DNA of 64,000 bases from Tolypeutes matacus. Taxonomy: Eukaryota; Chordata; Mammalia; Cingulata; Chlamyphoridae. Position 1 is the stretch's first letter; each line of letters opens with the position of its first letter. The position numbers were made by a program, and so were the translations under genes. The notes under the pieces are model-generated. The model worked only from the letters and a program-made list of their open reading frames with translations, made no database searches and was not told the DNA's origin. The stretch spans positions 1,543,844-1,607,843 of the forward strand of contig JAKSZT010037276.1 of the NCBI GenBank assembly GCA_026826555.1, in the 5' to 3' direction. Positions 12,660 through 24,435 of the stretch are shown piece after piece.

Positions 12660-12855
12660 CACACTTAGTGAGCAATTATTCTAGGCCTGCTCTGTTTTGA
12701 GCATTTCACAGATATTGACTCATTTAATCCTTAAAACAATCCTATAAGGTCAGTGCTATTATTATTTACTCTCTACATTTCATGAAATAGAGAAAAATCA
12801 GGAATGCTGAAGGCAGGAGTAAAACCCATGGATTCCAGAGCTTAGGATTTTAATC
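12660..12855 (+). mobile_element. MIR SINE
   Basis: Shows the MIR core and tail: 'agcatttcacagatattgac', 'tcatttaatccttaaaacaatcctataaggt', 'gctattattattt', and the end 'aacccatggattccagagctta'. This is the standard MIR order in plus orientation, with many substitutions as expected for an ancient element. It sits between the composite SINE and the old L1. Confidence 0.75.
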
Positions 12856-13935
12856 ATAAAAGAGAAGATTAAAATATCATGTGAAGAGACAACCAGCAAG
12901 ATGGCAGCAGAGTAAGGAGCTCCTAGAGTCAGATTGTGCTGCAGGGCAGTTAGTAATCACCCAGAGCTATCTACAGCACATGTTTGGGTACACCAGAACA
13001 CCAGAAGAGCATCTTGCAACATCCTTAAGAGAATGGAAAGAGGAGACTGTCCATCTGCAGAGAAGATTCCTAAGTAGAGCACTCCAGGCCACAAAGGCCA
13101 GTGCCCATCCTACACTGACAGCACAAGCCCCCTTGGGAGCTATTCCACTGTAATTGGAAGCTCCATTTCCCAAAACCAGGGGAGAAAGAGACAGTTGGGC
13201 ACCAACTTCAGTTACTGATTAGTAAATTAGGCTGGCTAAAGTATAACCCTAAGAACAGCTAAAGTTTGAACCTGTCCAAGTCAGAAAGAGGCCAGTAGCT
13301 GTCATTTTGACTCTGTCCCCAGCATGAGGGGAAGCCAGATTGACTGAAAATCACAGTATGGTAGGGACCCACTTCTTTCACCCAGATCATACTGCAGCCC
13401 TAACCTAGGCTTTAGCCTCACCTCTAGCAGGGAGGAGGCTGGCAGTCCCTGCACCAGCCTCTCTGGGTAACTGAATGTACATTCAGCTGGCACAGGCTGA
13501 ATAGTCCAAAGTCTACTGGGGCAACATGCAGTCATTTTGGATCTACACAACATAGATTGATGCCTACACCTGCAACTCCATCCCCTCCCCAGGGAGGGGA
13601 AGAAGGGGTGTGGAGCTTCATAATTCTGTCTGGACAGCTACAGTCTAGGCTTGTATAACTTGGATTATTATACACGGCTGTGGCTTTGTCCCTAAGCCCA
13701 GCAAAGGAGAAAGGTGGGAGAAGTTTCATCAGTACCTAAGGAAATACGGGCAGCTTGAGCTTCCACAGCTTACAGCACTATTTACATCCTCGGCTCTAAC
13801 TACATAACCAGCAAGTGAGAAAGAGCATGAAAGCCCTAAACAAAAGAGAGAAACTGCACCTCAAATAAATACATTTAATAAGCCAGATGCCAAGACACCA
13901 AAAAAAATTTTACAATCCATACCAAGAAACAGGAA

Positions 13936-15030
13936 GGTATGGCCCAGTTAAAGGAACAAGATAAGCCTCCAGATGACATAAATGAGTTGAGACAACTAAT
14001 CATAGATGTTAAAAAAAAATCTCCTTAATAAATTCAATAAGATGGCTAAAGAAATTGAGGATATTTAGAAGACATTGGATAAGCAAATGAAGAATTTGAA
14101 AGCATACATAGAAAAATGGCAGATTTTATGGAATGAAAGGCACAATAAATGAAACTAAAAATACACTGGAATCATTTAATAGCAGGTTTGAGGAGGCAGA
14201 AGAAAGGATTGATGAGCTTGAACAAATGGCCTTTGAAAACAAACATACAAAACAATAGATGAAAAAGAATGTAAAAAATTGAATAAGGTCTCAGGGAAAT
14301 AAATGACAGCAAGAAACATACAAACATACATGTCATGGATGCCCCAGAAGGAGAAGAGAAGTAAAAGGGGCAGAAGGTATATTTGAAGAAATGATGGTAG
14401 AAAATTTCCCAAACCTATGGAAGGACATAGATTTTCATGTCCAAGAAACACAATGTATTCCGATCCAAATAAATCCAAATAGACCAACTCTGAGACATAC
14501 TAATCTGAATGTCAAATGCCAAAGACAAAGAGAAAATACTAAGAGCATCAAGGGAAAAGCAATGCATAACATATAAGGGAAACCCAATAAGATTAAGTGC
14601 CAATTTCTCATCCGAAAGCACGGAGGCAAGAAGACAGTGGTATGATATATTTAAGATACTGCAGATGTGGCTCAAGTGGTTGGGCATCCATCTACCATAT
14701 GGAAGGACCTGGGTTCGATTCCCAAGACCTCCTGGTAAAAAAAAAAAAAATGCATGAGGGTAAAAACAAACAAACAAAAAAGCAATTAAAAAAAAAAGAC
14801 ATTGCAAGAGAAAAACTGCCAGCCAAAAATCTTATATCTGGCAAGATTGTCTTTCAAATATGAGGGCGAGTTTAGAATATTCACAGATAAACAGAAATTG
14901 ACAGAGTTTATAACCAAGAGACTGGCTTTGCAGGAAATACTAAAGGATGTGATAAAGTCAGAAAAGAAAAGAGAGGAAAGAGAGCTAGGAAGAGAGTCTA
15001 GAAAGGAAGAATATATCAGTAAGAATTACT
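13936..15030 (+). pseudogene. L1 ORF1 remnant
   Basis: The remnant begins near ATGGCCCAG at 13936 and would encode the L1 RNA-binding protein, a coiled-coil, RRM and C-terminal-domain chaperone that coats L1 RNA. Recognisable pieces are: 'PNRPTLRHTNLNVK' in the + frame at 14391-14576; the shifted 'DKEKILRASREKQCITYKG' at 14509 onward; and, after the SINE insertion, 'GEFRIFTDKQKLTEF' near 14860-14910. Comparable text occurs in the ORF1 of the minus-strand L1 at 43.3-44.2 kb. Stops, frame changes and the SINE make it non-coding. Confidence 0.7.
14662..14796 (+). mobile_element. DAS-type tRNA-derived SINE inserted in L1 ORF1
   Basis: A monomeric head GCAGATGTGGCTCAAGTGG with B-box GGGTTCGATTCCC (at about 14711-14723), then an A-rich tail with CAAA repeats to 14796. 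It is the best preserved tRNA-like box pair in the window. Flanks AGATACTG (14654-14661) and AGACATTG (14797-14804) look like an 8-bp target duplication with two changes. It splits the L1 ORF1 text between the 'WYDI' region and the 'EKNC' region, so it is younger than the L1. Confidence 0.8.
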
Positions 15031-15109
15031 AAAAGTCTCAAAAGAGTGGTGAAATAAAATATGACAGATAAAACCCATGTCAAAATGAGTGAAATAAGAA
15101 CTTCCTTTA

Positions 15110-15621
15110 GAGTAATAACATTGAATGTTGGTGGATTAAACTCCCCAATCATGACACAGACTGGCAGAATGGATAAGAAAATATGAGCCACTTATATCCT
15201 GTCTGCATGTGACTCAACTTATACCCAAGGATACCAATAGATTGAAAGTGAAAGGCTGGAAAAAGATATTCCACACATGCAGGAACAGCAACAACAACAA
15301 CAACAACAACCAGAGTAGCTATAATTACATCAGATGAAAGAGACTTTAAAAGACAACACTAATGTGCAATCTGAGGAGGAAGTCAGGGAGAAAAATTCCT
15401 TTTACAATAGCAAATAAAAGAATCAGATATTTAGGAATAAATCTAACCAACATTGTATTCAGAAAACTACAATGCATTGTTAAAAAATTTTCAAAAAGAA
15501 CTAAATAATTGGAAGAACTTTCCATGCTTATGGATTGGAGGACTAAATATCATTAAAATCTCAATTCTACCCAAATGGATAAAAAGATTCAATGCAATCC
15601 TGATAAAAATTCCATCAGCAG
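15110..15621 (+). pseudogene. L1 ORF2 remnant (endonuclease start joined to post-RT region)
   Basis: From 15110 the text matches the ORF2 start (compare the minus-strand L1 at about 43170-43060). At about 15350-15400 it jumps to the region after the RT palm: the frame at 15453-15650 reads 'ENYNALLKNFQKELNNWKNF', paralleling '[20 protein letters not shown]' in the other L1. The catalytic RT core is absent. An (AAC)n tract lies at 15287-15310, inside the broken endonuclease region. Confidence 0.7.
15287..15310. repeat. (AAC)n microsatellite
   Basis: About eight CAA/AAC repeats in a row, expanded within L1 ORF2 remnant sequence. Confidence 0.9.
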
Positions 15622-16320
15622 GGAGGCTAGATGGCATTGGTTTAGGAGGGCACTCTCTGACTAGCTCTCTGAGGATGGCTGATTGTGGACAGGGTCCTAC
15701 CTGGGGGTCTGTGCTGTGGGTGCATGGAGTGAGAAGCTTGAGACATTTATCTGAAGGCAGAATGATGGCATGGATTGATCGGTAGAGATTCATGAGTTTT
15801 AAGTCTGCCTGTGGTGGTTAACACAGATGGCTGAGCCCCACCCTCAGGGAAAAAGGCTAGTTTGAGCCATGACCCCTGCCCGGGGTCAACACCAGGCAGA
15901 GAGGAGGGGCAAATTTGCTGAGGAAGTTGATTAACCTAGCTGTCCAGGGATACGCACCAAACCCTGCCAACCCAGTGAGAGGAAGCATTCTCTGAGAGAG
16001 GGAGGGTTCTGACAGAAAGTGGAGAGGGGTTTCCCTTCTGTGGATTTGACTGCCTGGACCCCCTCATAGTTCAGTTTTGTGGTGGGGCAGAGTTGAAGGA
16101 AGTGATGATCCTGAACACTAAATTCCCTAGTCTTTCCTGTTCCCAGAACATAAGAAGACAGGATAAATGGATAAAGCACTATATTTCTTTCTCCCTCCCA
16201 TTCTGATTTAGCTGGCACCTCTGGCAGTAGCAGCAGCATACTGTCTGTGGCACCAGCTTCTAAGACTGGCTTGCCATGTTGATTGCTGTTTTCTCCAGGT
16301 GACACTATCCCTTGGGTTCC
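15622..16320 (+). mobile_element. L1 5' UTR (promoter) fragment without the rest of the element
   Basis: The first 220 bases (GGCTAGATGGCATTGG, then 'aggagggcactctctga', 'acagggtcctacctggggg', 'gtgctgtgggtgcatggagtgagaagcttg') align with the 5' ends of the L1s at 46030 (minus) and 63847 (plus). It continues with GC-rich 5' UTR-like text to about 16300; the right edge is uncertain. No ORF1 follows. Most L1 copies lose their 5' end, so a 5'-only piece points to a later deletion. Confidence 0.65.
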
Positions 16321-16640
16321 AGGAACACCAGCTCCTCTTTAATTCCCTCAAGTCTAGGGATGTTAGTGGCATCATGCTCTTGTTAATCTCAAGCCTTCCT
16401 CAGTATCTGTTTGGATTCTCAGACTTTTCATCACTTGTGTCACCAATTCCCTGCATTAAATAGCTTTTGTTGTAAATACTTAAAGTAGTTTTTGTTTTCC
16501 TAGTTAGATGCTTTCTGACACAGAATGCTTATTGTCCTCATAAAAATTCAGATGTCATTAACTTGTCCCACTGTTATGCATGAGCTGCCTTAGGAAATTT
16601 TATGCCTTTGATGAGTGCATCTGTGATTTTTATTTATCTA
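16321..16640. other. No gene or clear repeat recognised
   Basis: Text such as 'ctcttgttaatctcaagcc' may be from an old transposon, but I cannot place it. Confidence 0.4.
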
Positions 16641-16644
16641 ATTC

Positions 16645-16862
16645 AGGGCTTCTCAACCTCAGCACTACTGACAATTTGGCCAAATAATTCTTTGTCAGGG
16701 ACTGTCCCATGTATAATACAATATTCATCAGCATCTCTACCCTCTACCCCTTATATGCCAGTAGAACCCCCCACCCACAATTTGTGACAAAGAAAAATAC
16801 CTCCACACATTATCAAATATCCCCTGTGGGAAAATTTGACCTCTGTTTAGAACCAGTGCTCT
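16645..16862 (-). mobile_element. MER20-like hAT DNA transposon (non-autonomous)
   Basis: Starts 'cagggcttctcaacctcagcactactgac', continues 'aataattctttgtc', 'ctctaccc', 'tgccagtagaacccccca', 'caaatatcccctgtggg' and ends 'tagaaccagtgct', which is MER20 read in reverse as I know it. The ends are imperfect inverted repeats (left 'cttctcaacctc', right 'gtttagaaccag'). Length about 218 bp fits a full-length copy. No transposase is encoded. Confidence 0.75.
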
Positions 16863-18388
16863 AACTGATAAAAACTCCACTGTTTCTTTCTCCTTTTAAG
16901 AAATGATTTATATTTGAACTAATCAATTTCTATTATGTTGCAGTGTGGTAACTACAGTCTAGCTCAATAGAGGTGGCTGCAGCCAGTCATAAATCATCAT
17001 TTTAATTCAATATACTCTTTCAGTCACCTGCCAATACAAAACTTCCATCTTATATGAATGAAATATTACATATTAGAGCATAAAAATATTTCAGAGGCAT
17101 TCTGAACCTTGTGCTGCCATCTTGCATGGGTATGGACATCTTTACTTATTCATTTACTCATTCAATCTGCATTTATTAAGTATTTTCATCAACCCATATT
17201 TATTAGGTATTTTCAAAGTATTAGTCTCCTCCTTTGCAACATGGATGACCAACTTAAGATAGACAAAAGTAGTTCTCCCTGTCCATCCTAACTGAGCATA
17301 AAAGCATGCAGGGAAAGACTGTGCTCTCCTTAGAATGACAGGAGAGGTTTTTCTCAAAGCCCATGTTAATCAATGAGACTCTCTCTCCCTTAAAAATATA
17401 TGCTACTACAGACTCTGAGCCATGCCTCAGGCAATTAAGGTGGACTCAGTTCCCATCCTGGGCAACAGAATCACTGGGCAATTTGTTGATGCCAATGGGG
17501 AACTTGGAAACAGGGCATCATTGTCATATAAAACTATCTGGATGTAGTAATGTAAATCCAGCCACCTGACTCCCTTTGCTTTCTATTTCTCTCCTTCCAT
17601 GAAGGTAAAGGCATAATTCTCTTTGGAGATTCCTTGAAATCAGATACCTTTTCTACACTTCAGACACAGATCTTTTTATTCAGTTATCATTTTGGTGATC
17701 TTGTGATTTATAAACTGTCATATCCCCAACAAATGAATGTTTTTTTCCTAAATGTGTTCTAAACTATATAAAATTTGACATATTCTACAGCCTTGTCCTG
17801 AATAGTCATGGGATTCATTTCAGTTCCATAAAACAGGAAAGGTTGATATAGTATCTAATCTTTCCACTCTTCTTTACATTTTGTTTTTGTTTTACATATA
17901 ATTTTCCATGAAAGAAATGTATTCCATTGTAACTTATGTGACTTAAATCCTCTGTAGTTCTCTATGTTCTAATTGTTTTGATAGTGTTGAGATGAGGAGA
18001 AGGATGAAAATGATGAAGAAACTGCTATGGCCATGTAGCTACTTAATAAATATCATAAAATTATTATCAGTGATATTAAAATATCTGGTTGTATATTCAG
18101 TGGAATTTTAAAAATTAGCAACCTATTTATTGAGAATAGAAAGAAATTAGCAGTGGGATGCAGAATTACTTGACAGTGAGAAATTCCTTAACCAGAGTTT
18201 CCTTTAAGGGATAGTTAAGTTTCTTCTGGCAAATCCCCAGTCTGCATGGATTCCAAAACTAGTCAGACAGAATGTGGCAGATATTCCATCTATGCCATAG
18301 CAAAGTGAAACAAGTGCAGTTAAAACAGGCATACCCCAAATTGTGTCTCCTATGATTGCTTCACCTGTTTTTCCAGCTCTTTAATTCC
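16863..18388. other. Intergenic DNA, nothing recognised
   Basis: AT-rich with short chance frames. 'ttcatttactcattcaatctgcatttattaagta' at about 17147-17180 resembles an ancient L2/MIR-family tail but is too short to call. Confidence 0.45.
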
Positions 18389-19308
18389 CTATACTTGCTC
18401 CTTTCCCATTACCTTCCTGAGTGCTTTCTTCACATCCTTGTTCCTTAGCGTGTATATCAGGGTGTTGAGGGTGGATGCAAGGATTGTGTAGAGTATTGTT
18501 AGTGCTTTGCTCTGGTCCTGGGAGTAGTTATCCTTTGGTTGTAGATACAAAAACACAATGGCCCCATAGAAGAGTGAGACCACCATGAGGTGGGAGGCAC
18601 AGATCCCAAAGGCCTTTTTCCTTCCCTCTGTTGAGTGCATTTTCACTACTGCCCTGCAATGCTCACATAAGAGGCCAGAATGATGGAGATGGGCATGCCT
18701 AGGATGATTAGTCTGGTGATAAACATCTGACTCTGTTGGGCCAGTATCCACACAGGAGAGTTTAACAAGGATCAGGAATTCTCAGAGGAAGTGGTACACA
18801 CAACGGTTTCCACATTGAGGCAGCAGCATGGCCACTGAGGGCTGTAGGAAGGAGTTGGCAAAGCCAGATGACCAGGAAGCTGCAGCCAGGATGTGGTTCA
18901 GGCTGGGGTGCATGATTGAGGCATAGGGCAGAGGCCAGCAAACTGCACATAGCGGTCAATGGCCATCACTGCCAGGAGCACACACTCGGTGGAACCAAGT
19001 GCCAAGGCCACTCAGTATTGAACCATGCAGCTGAACTACTTGCTGCCTCCCCACATGTTCACCAGCATCTGGGGCACAATGCTGGTGGTGAAGCAGAGAT
19101 CAAGCACAGAGAGGTTTCTGAGGAAGAAGTACATGGGTGTGTGGAGTCAAGCATCCAGAATAGAGAGTAGGATGATGGCTATGTTACCCACAAGGGTTAT
19201 GGTATAAAATGTCAGGACAAAGAGGGAGAGGATCAGCTCCAAGTCAGGCCTCTCAGAGAAGCCCACTAAGATTAAATACACACATGTGCTCTCATTGGTT
19301 GTTTCCAT
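18389..19308 (-). pseudogene. Olfactory receptor pseudogene (class II, family 2-like)
   Basis: An intact version would be a seven-helix G-protein-coupled odorant receptor of the olfactory neuron membrane. The start is probably the ATG at 19306-19308, giving METTNEST with an N-glycosylation site (NES). TM1 follows with 'LVGNIAIILLSILDA'. After it come '[17 protein letters not shown]' (TM2), 'MAIDRYV' (the DRY-type motif after TM3), 'KAFGICASHLMVVSLFYG' (TM6) and 'PKDNYSQ', 'LIYTLRNKDVKKALRKV' (TM7 and C-terminus). In-frame stops are at 19147-19149 (TGA for an expected Arg), 19036-19038 (TAG), 19012-19014 (TGA) and 18782-18784 (TGA). A base is lost right after the DRYV motif (about 18950), and two compensating losses fall at about 18730 and 18655. 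Length of about 306 codons is normal. Single-exon coding is usual for this family. The family 2 call is from memory and moderate; pseudogene status is seen directly. Confidence 0.9.
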
Positions 19309-20318
19309 CTCCTTGTCAGCACCTATCACTGAGGGGGTTCCTACACTATCTGGAGTGGGATGTATGGATAAAATCTGGGTAATTAGCATATACAAAGAAT
19401 TTATTAGACAAACATAACCCCATAGTATGTGACCAAAATTCTACTTTATTTTTTATTCTTTCTGAACTTTCAAGCTTGCTTCGCCCTGCCATTGAAAGAA
19501 AATTCCAGTGGGCTCATGACCATCATCTCCAGATGGCCCCAGCCAGGCCAATGAAGAATCTGCAGGTGTCTATGCTTTTTGTTGCAAACTATTTCATGTT
19601 CCTCTTAGAAATAAGCTTGGCATATATTATATATCTGAATTATATGAAAGTGTTAAAGGCATGGTGAATAATATGAATGTGGCAAACACAAATGGATGAA
19701 GTGAACTCAATTTTTCATTTCCTTTGACCACCTTAGTCTTTCAATATTACAATAACCTGCTGTGATAAAAATATCTGGCAGTCACTTTTTACTTTTTTAT
19801 ATTAGAGTTGACATCACAATGACACCAGAAAGTAGTTAAGGAAGATATTAACATCCTAATATTATAACTGAGGAAATGATTAAGTAGCTTATATTATGTC
19901 AAATAGCATATAAATGGTAGAGAATCCAGGTCATCTAGCTATAATTCCCTTCCATTTTTTCGACAAAATATCTTCCTTACAAGAACTGTTCACATTATCT
20001 ACTAGGAGAATAAGGAGATAAGAGAAAAGTGGTAGTGGTGAAGGGAAGAGGATTAATTGGAATAAAAGGAGTTAATCTATTGGGGAGTCTGGAGAGAATG
20101 CTGAAATTGGATAAAACAAAGACTCAGTGGTTCTAAATTTGAAATAATCGATGGGTGAGTTTACTTAATCTTTCTTGTTTGGTTTAATAACTCAGAGAAT
20201 CTTGAAAATGTTGTGATATAGATTCTAGAATATTGGACATAAAATAAGACTAAATCCTCATTCAACTCTTACTATTTATCACTAGATAAATAATAATTAA
20301 GGAAAAAAATAATAATTA
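19309..20318. other. Intergenic DNA, nothing recognised
   Basis: Lies upstream (on the minus strand) of the olfactory receptor relic. I see no second receptor copy, no CpG-rich promoter and no clear repeat. Confidence 0.45.
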
Positions 20319-20319
20319 A

Positions 20320-20575
20320 GGTAGTAATAGAGATAATGTTAATATTTCTCAAGTGCACTGTAAGTGCTTAATAATATGAAAAATGATTTACATGCTTTGC
20401 CTCATTTTAGATTCATCTACAGTCTCTGAGAATGTTACTATCACTGCTCCATTTTACAGAGTAGAAATGTAAAGATAATGTAGACATAGGTATAAAGCCA
20501 AACACCATAGCCCTATTATTTGGTAAAAGTAGGACTCCAAGTTGGAATTTGCTGATTCCAAAGCTCATGAGCTCG
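20320..20575 (+). mobile_element. MIR SINE
   Basis: MIR-like order: 'aagtgcttaataatatg', 'tttacatgctttgcctcattttag', 'actatcactgctccattttacaga', 'tgtaaagataatg', 'aaagccaaacaccatagccc', 'aggactccaagttggaatttgctgattccaaagctcatg' (split by position). Heavily diverged, plus orientation. Confidence 0.65.
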
Positions 20576-22465
20576 AAACTACCAAACACATTGTTGATAT
20601 ATAAGATACTATTTTAGGGAGCTCTGTATATTATACTGTTGTAATTTATCTCCATGTTCCTGCAACATAGCAAGCACTCTGTAAATGTTTGCTGAGTGAA
20701 AAGAGGTGGAGTTGCCAGAGATGTTGTCAACAAAACCACTGCCAACCCTGATAACTCAGGATTGTGGAAAGAGAAGAGGAAAATTCAAGTGTTCATCCCC
20801 AAGATCATTTTAAATACTGAATGTCTTCTTAAATTAAAAAAAAAAAAAAAAAACTTCCCTGGAATTTTTAAAGCATTAACAACCCAATTTCATGTCAATG
20901 TAGGGTCTGAATTGGGCACTTAGTAATAGTAATAGTTGAAACTGTATCTCATCTTTTCAGATATTTCCAGATAACATGTAGTAACTACAGATTCAAAGCA
21001 AAGAGACAAAACTCACCCTTGTCATGTTCTTTCTCATCCATTTAAAGTCCGAATATGGGGTAAGAGATGTGAAATTTGGGGGGAGAGAGTAAGGGAAGTT
21101 ACTATATAGACTTTTCAAGACACATGGGTCTCATCATCGCCTAAGCTTCCCAGATCTACAACCATGTGTTCTCTTTGCCAAAATTACTTATCAAACTTTC
21201 AAACTATAAAACTTATCTTCCACAACAGCAAATTAGGAGCAGGAAAAAGAACTGGGATTAAGCAAAACTGTGAAGTCCTTCCTTTGCTTCCAATTACTCT
21301 TACTGCTTCAGCCCACAGATTATTTATCCTACTATCAAATGCTTTTGAGCACTCAAATAGTAAATTTTTCCTCTTCTCTAATTTAATTTTTCCCTTCAAA
21401 AGTAGAAGAAGGCATAATGCTATAGTCTTATGAAAAGAGATATGCAATTGATTACAGGGGAATTTATATCTAGTACACCCAGAATATATGAGCTAAATCA
21501 ATTTCTTGCACCTCGAGAATCTGTCCCCTGTGCCCAAAGAACCAGAAGACTATGTTTAACCAAATGGTGGGGAGTTCTTTCAGTCACTTTAAAAGACCAA
21601 GTTTATTATTGCAGGAAGCTTTTATAGTAAGTGCCCTGGGATCTTTGAAAAGGGTAACCTTATGAGTCAAATCCACAAGCAAGTGTTAATTTGTTTACTC
21701 TGCAGCAACATCTCTGAAAAAGTGCCCCAAAGTGCTCAATTAGTGCAGAAAAGTGAAGGACCCTGGAGAGTAGTGGTAAATAGCAAGGGGAATGAAGTAG
21801 CTAAGGCCCTAATGCTTTTCTTCACATTTCTCCTGAACTTTAAAATTTTTCAGGTGTATGAACATTTTATTAAATACTTAGTAGCATTTAAAAGGTCATC
21901 AGTAGTATTTAAATGGTCATGAAAGCCCAAATAGAAGGAAGAGTAACCTCTGTTGGGTAACAGGAAAAGAAGAACCAAAAATAAAAGAAGCCAGACTCCT
22001 TATATGGAATAGATTTCAGGGTTTTATTGTATATAATAATAATAATAGTAATAATAATAACAATAATAATAATGCTCATGGTATTTATAGTGGTGATTCA
22101 TGGCTGAATTTACCCAAAGATAGGTTGAAGGAGAAAATTACTAAAATAAAATTACATTGCAAAATTTCTGTTATGTCATTTAATTTATACATTGACTATT
22201 AGCATACTTTTATTCTCATACAACTAGTTGCATTGGATTTTGAATTGGGAGATAATATTCACTACCTATGCAAACACCTAGGTTAAAAAATAAGCTAACC
22301 TCAGTTAATTAAGTACATATTTTCAGTTTAAAAAATAAAAATCTGAGCTAAACATAGTCTTAACATATGGTACACTTATCATGCTACTAGGTCTTTACTG
22401 AAAACTTATGTACATACCAAAACCAAAAGCCAAAGGAGGAAATATTAAACAAAATAGATTTTTTT
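20576..22465. other. Intergenic DNA with a poly(A) tract and an ATA/AAT microsatellite
   Basis: A tract of about 18 A lies at 20836-20853, and ATA/AAT repeats lie at about 22034-22072. Text at about 20655-20698 ('gcaagcactctgtaaatgtttgctgagtga') resembles the end of an L2 LINE. The frames at 21164-21447, 21430-21627 and 21662-21922 show no domain. Confidence 0.45.
22034..22072. repeat. (ATA/AAT)n microsatellite
   Basis: Trinucleotide AAT repeats with two interruptions, seen directly. Confidence 0.85.
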
Positions 22466-22708
22466 TGGAAAGATTTATTTTATTTATTTATCCCCCACCC
22501 TTGCTGCTTGTGCTCACTGTATCTATTTGCTGTGCATTTTTCTGTGTCTACTTGTTTCCCTTTGTTGCATCACCATGCCATGTCACATCACTGTGCCATG
22601 TGGGCTGGCTTTCCTTCACCAGAACGCCACAGGAATCAAACCTGGGGATAACAGGGCCTCCCATATGGTACATGGGAGCACAAACACTTGAGCCACATCC
22701 ACTTCCCC
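22466..22708 (-). mobile_element. DAS-type tRNA-derived SINE, minus orientation
   Basis: Reverse complemented, the right end reads GGGGAAGTGGATGTGGCTCA (tRNA-like head, A-box) and 'ccatgtaccatatgggaggcc', then a B-box-like 'ggtttgattcctg'. The poly(T) on the + strand at 22460-22467 is its A-tail. Flanks AAAATAGATTTTT (22453-22465) and AAAATGATTTTT (22709-22720) look like the target duplication, though the tail makes the left edge uncertain. The tail-side half ('ctgtgcatttttctgtgtctac') is the extended body seen in the composite copy at 12.1-12.6 kb. Confidence 0.75.
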
Positions 22709-22739
22709 AAAATGATTTTTATGGCTAAGAGATTTCAAA

Positions 22740-23460
22740 GTGAGTCAGGAGGTCATTCCAAAGGTTACCCTTAGGTAGCTTTTAGCCAAATATAACTGCT
22801 ACAGTAAACAAAGCCTCAAACAAAAGTGATCCTAAGGGCCCTAGGGACATCTGGCCACTGTAGCCAAGCCACATGGCCACATGAAATTAATAACCCCTCA
22901 GTGAGGTCTAAGCGTAAATATATGAAAATTTATTTCCCCAATATAACATAGTTATACTCATTTATAAATCCCCTAATTATACTTCTTCCACTTCTTTAAA
23001 CCTATAATTTTTAATTTACCTGTTAAGTATATTTCTCACAGACTGAAAGACTTCAGATTGTTCCTATACCTGTTAAGCCCTAAAACACAACAGATGTGGC
23101 CAGCTCTCCAGTTCTTTGGCTCCATCCTAGACAACTAACAAAATGATGACAATGGACCAGACCCACACCAAAAGGAAGGAATATCTTTGACTGCAAGCAA
23201 AACAATTCTATTCCTCTACCCCACAATATCTATATCCCTTTTTAGGCTGAAGCAGAGTGGATATTATACCAAATCCCTCAAGATAGAGGAATGAACAAAA
23301 ATAAGTGGGGAGTGTAAACACTGACTAATGCAGATTTACTGTTACTGCAGTTATTATCTTGTGTTAACTGAGTAACTTATCACATTGATATATAAAATAA
23401 AGTTATACATTTTTTAAATGAATGAGCTATCAATCCATGCAATCATGGATGAATCTTAAA
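22740..23460 (+). mobile_element. L1 3' UTR fragment, plus orientation
   Basis: Positions 22820-22910 are the reverse complement of 1450-1540, and both share text with the 3' UTR of the large L1 at 36.7-39.3 kb. The end at about 23400-23460 resembles an L1 tail. Many changes; no ORF2 attached. Confidence 0.5.
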
Positions 23461-24435
23461 TGCATACTGCTAAGTGAAAGAAGCTGATCCATTTTAAATT
23501 CCAAAAGCAGGTCTTGCCTTGAAAAGGAAGTCTTCTCATGGAATCTTAAGATGTAGCAAAAAGTCTTGGCATGGCATCCACCACCTAGCTACTTTGAAGA
23601 CTGGTTACTTGGATTTGAGAGTTCAAATCCTAATAAGAAGAATACAGATTTTGAGAATCCTATGGTCACTGTTGATTAGCAACAAAGTACTGATAAAAGG
23701 CGGACAGAAGACACTGATGCCTGGTAAGGTAAAATTTTTCAATGCAAATAACAAGAGCAAAATGAAGAAATAATTGCCTAAATAAATGAAGACAAAATCT
23801 ACCACAAGGCAAAACCTCATAGTTTGTGAGGTTTTACTCTTTGAGGAGGATTTATGAGTGTGCTTGTTCTTGTGCAATACCTGGAATTTCTTTCATGTTT
23901 CTACAAGAGAACCAGATATAGTCCAGACCATGGAAAACATAAAGAGAAGATCCAAATAACTATGTTTTTAAAAACTCAACATTATTCTCAGCTAATAAAT
24001 AGTACTTCATAGCTCAATAAGAGGATTTTTATAGCCACATTATTTTGTAAGTATAGGTTGTTAATTAGTATGTTGATTGTCCAAAAGAAGAGAAAAGAAG
24101 GAAAAAAAGAACAGAAGCTTTGGTTTGATCCATGCTGAGCAGATGTTGCTGGGACTGATGATAATGGTCTGGAATATTTCAAGGAAGCATTTTGCTTAGA
24201 CAGAAAATCCCTGTACCACTTGAGAAATTTATATTAATGCCACTTTACACTCAAAGTCATCCAGAACATTTTAAAATCCAAAATAGGTATATACTCACAC
24301 ATAGTCCTTGGGGTTCCTCTAAAATTATAATTATATTAGCAAAAGTCAAATGTGTTCAATTCTTCTCTGTGAACTTCTGATAAGTATGAATTAATGAGAT
24401 ATTAGATAGATAACAATAAGTAATAAGTTGCCCTC
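23461..24435. other. Intergenic DNA, nothing recognised
   Basis: 'aatcatggatgaatcttaaatgcatactgctaagtgaaagaagc' (23440-23486) looks like an L1M tail phrase and may extend the preceding fragment. The rest shows no gene. Confidence 0.4.

Larger units (their letters stand above)
12880..15621 (+). mobile_element. Old L1, plus strand, internally deleted and 3' truncated
   Basis: The 5' end has 'agcaagatggcagcagagtaaggagctcc' (split), typical of an L1M 5' UTR start, and the 5' UTR runs to about 13930. ORF1 remnants follow (13936-15030, with a SINE inserted), then the start of ORF2 at about 15110 ('ataacattgaatgttggtgg'). ORF2 jumps from the endonuclease region (near 15350) straight to the post-RT region (15395-15620), so roughly the central part is missing. 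At about 15622 the element is replaced by an L1 5' UTR of another copy. No frame is intact. Confidence 0.75.

Noticed and set aside
14662..14796. A tRNA gene
   Set aside because: The A- and B-box pattern is there, but an A-rich tail and target duplication mark it as a tRNA-derived SINE.
18762..19207. Short frames inside the olfactory receptor region
   Set aside because: They are shifted or antisense readings of the pseudogene.
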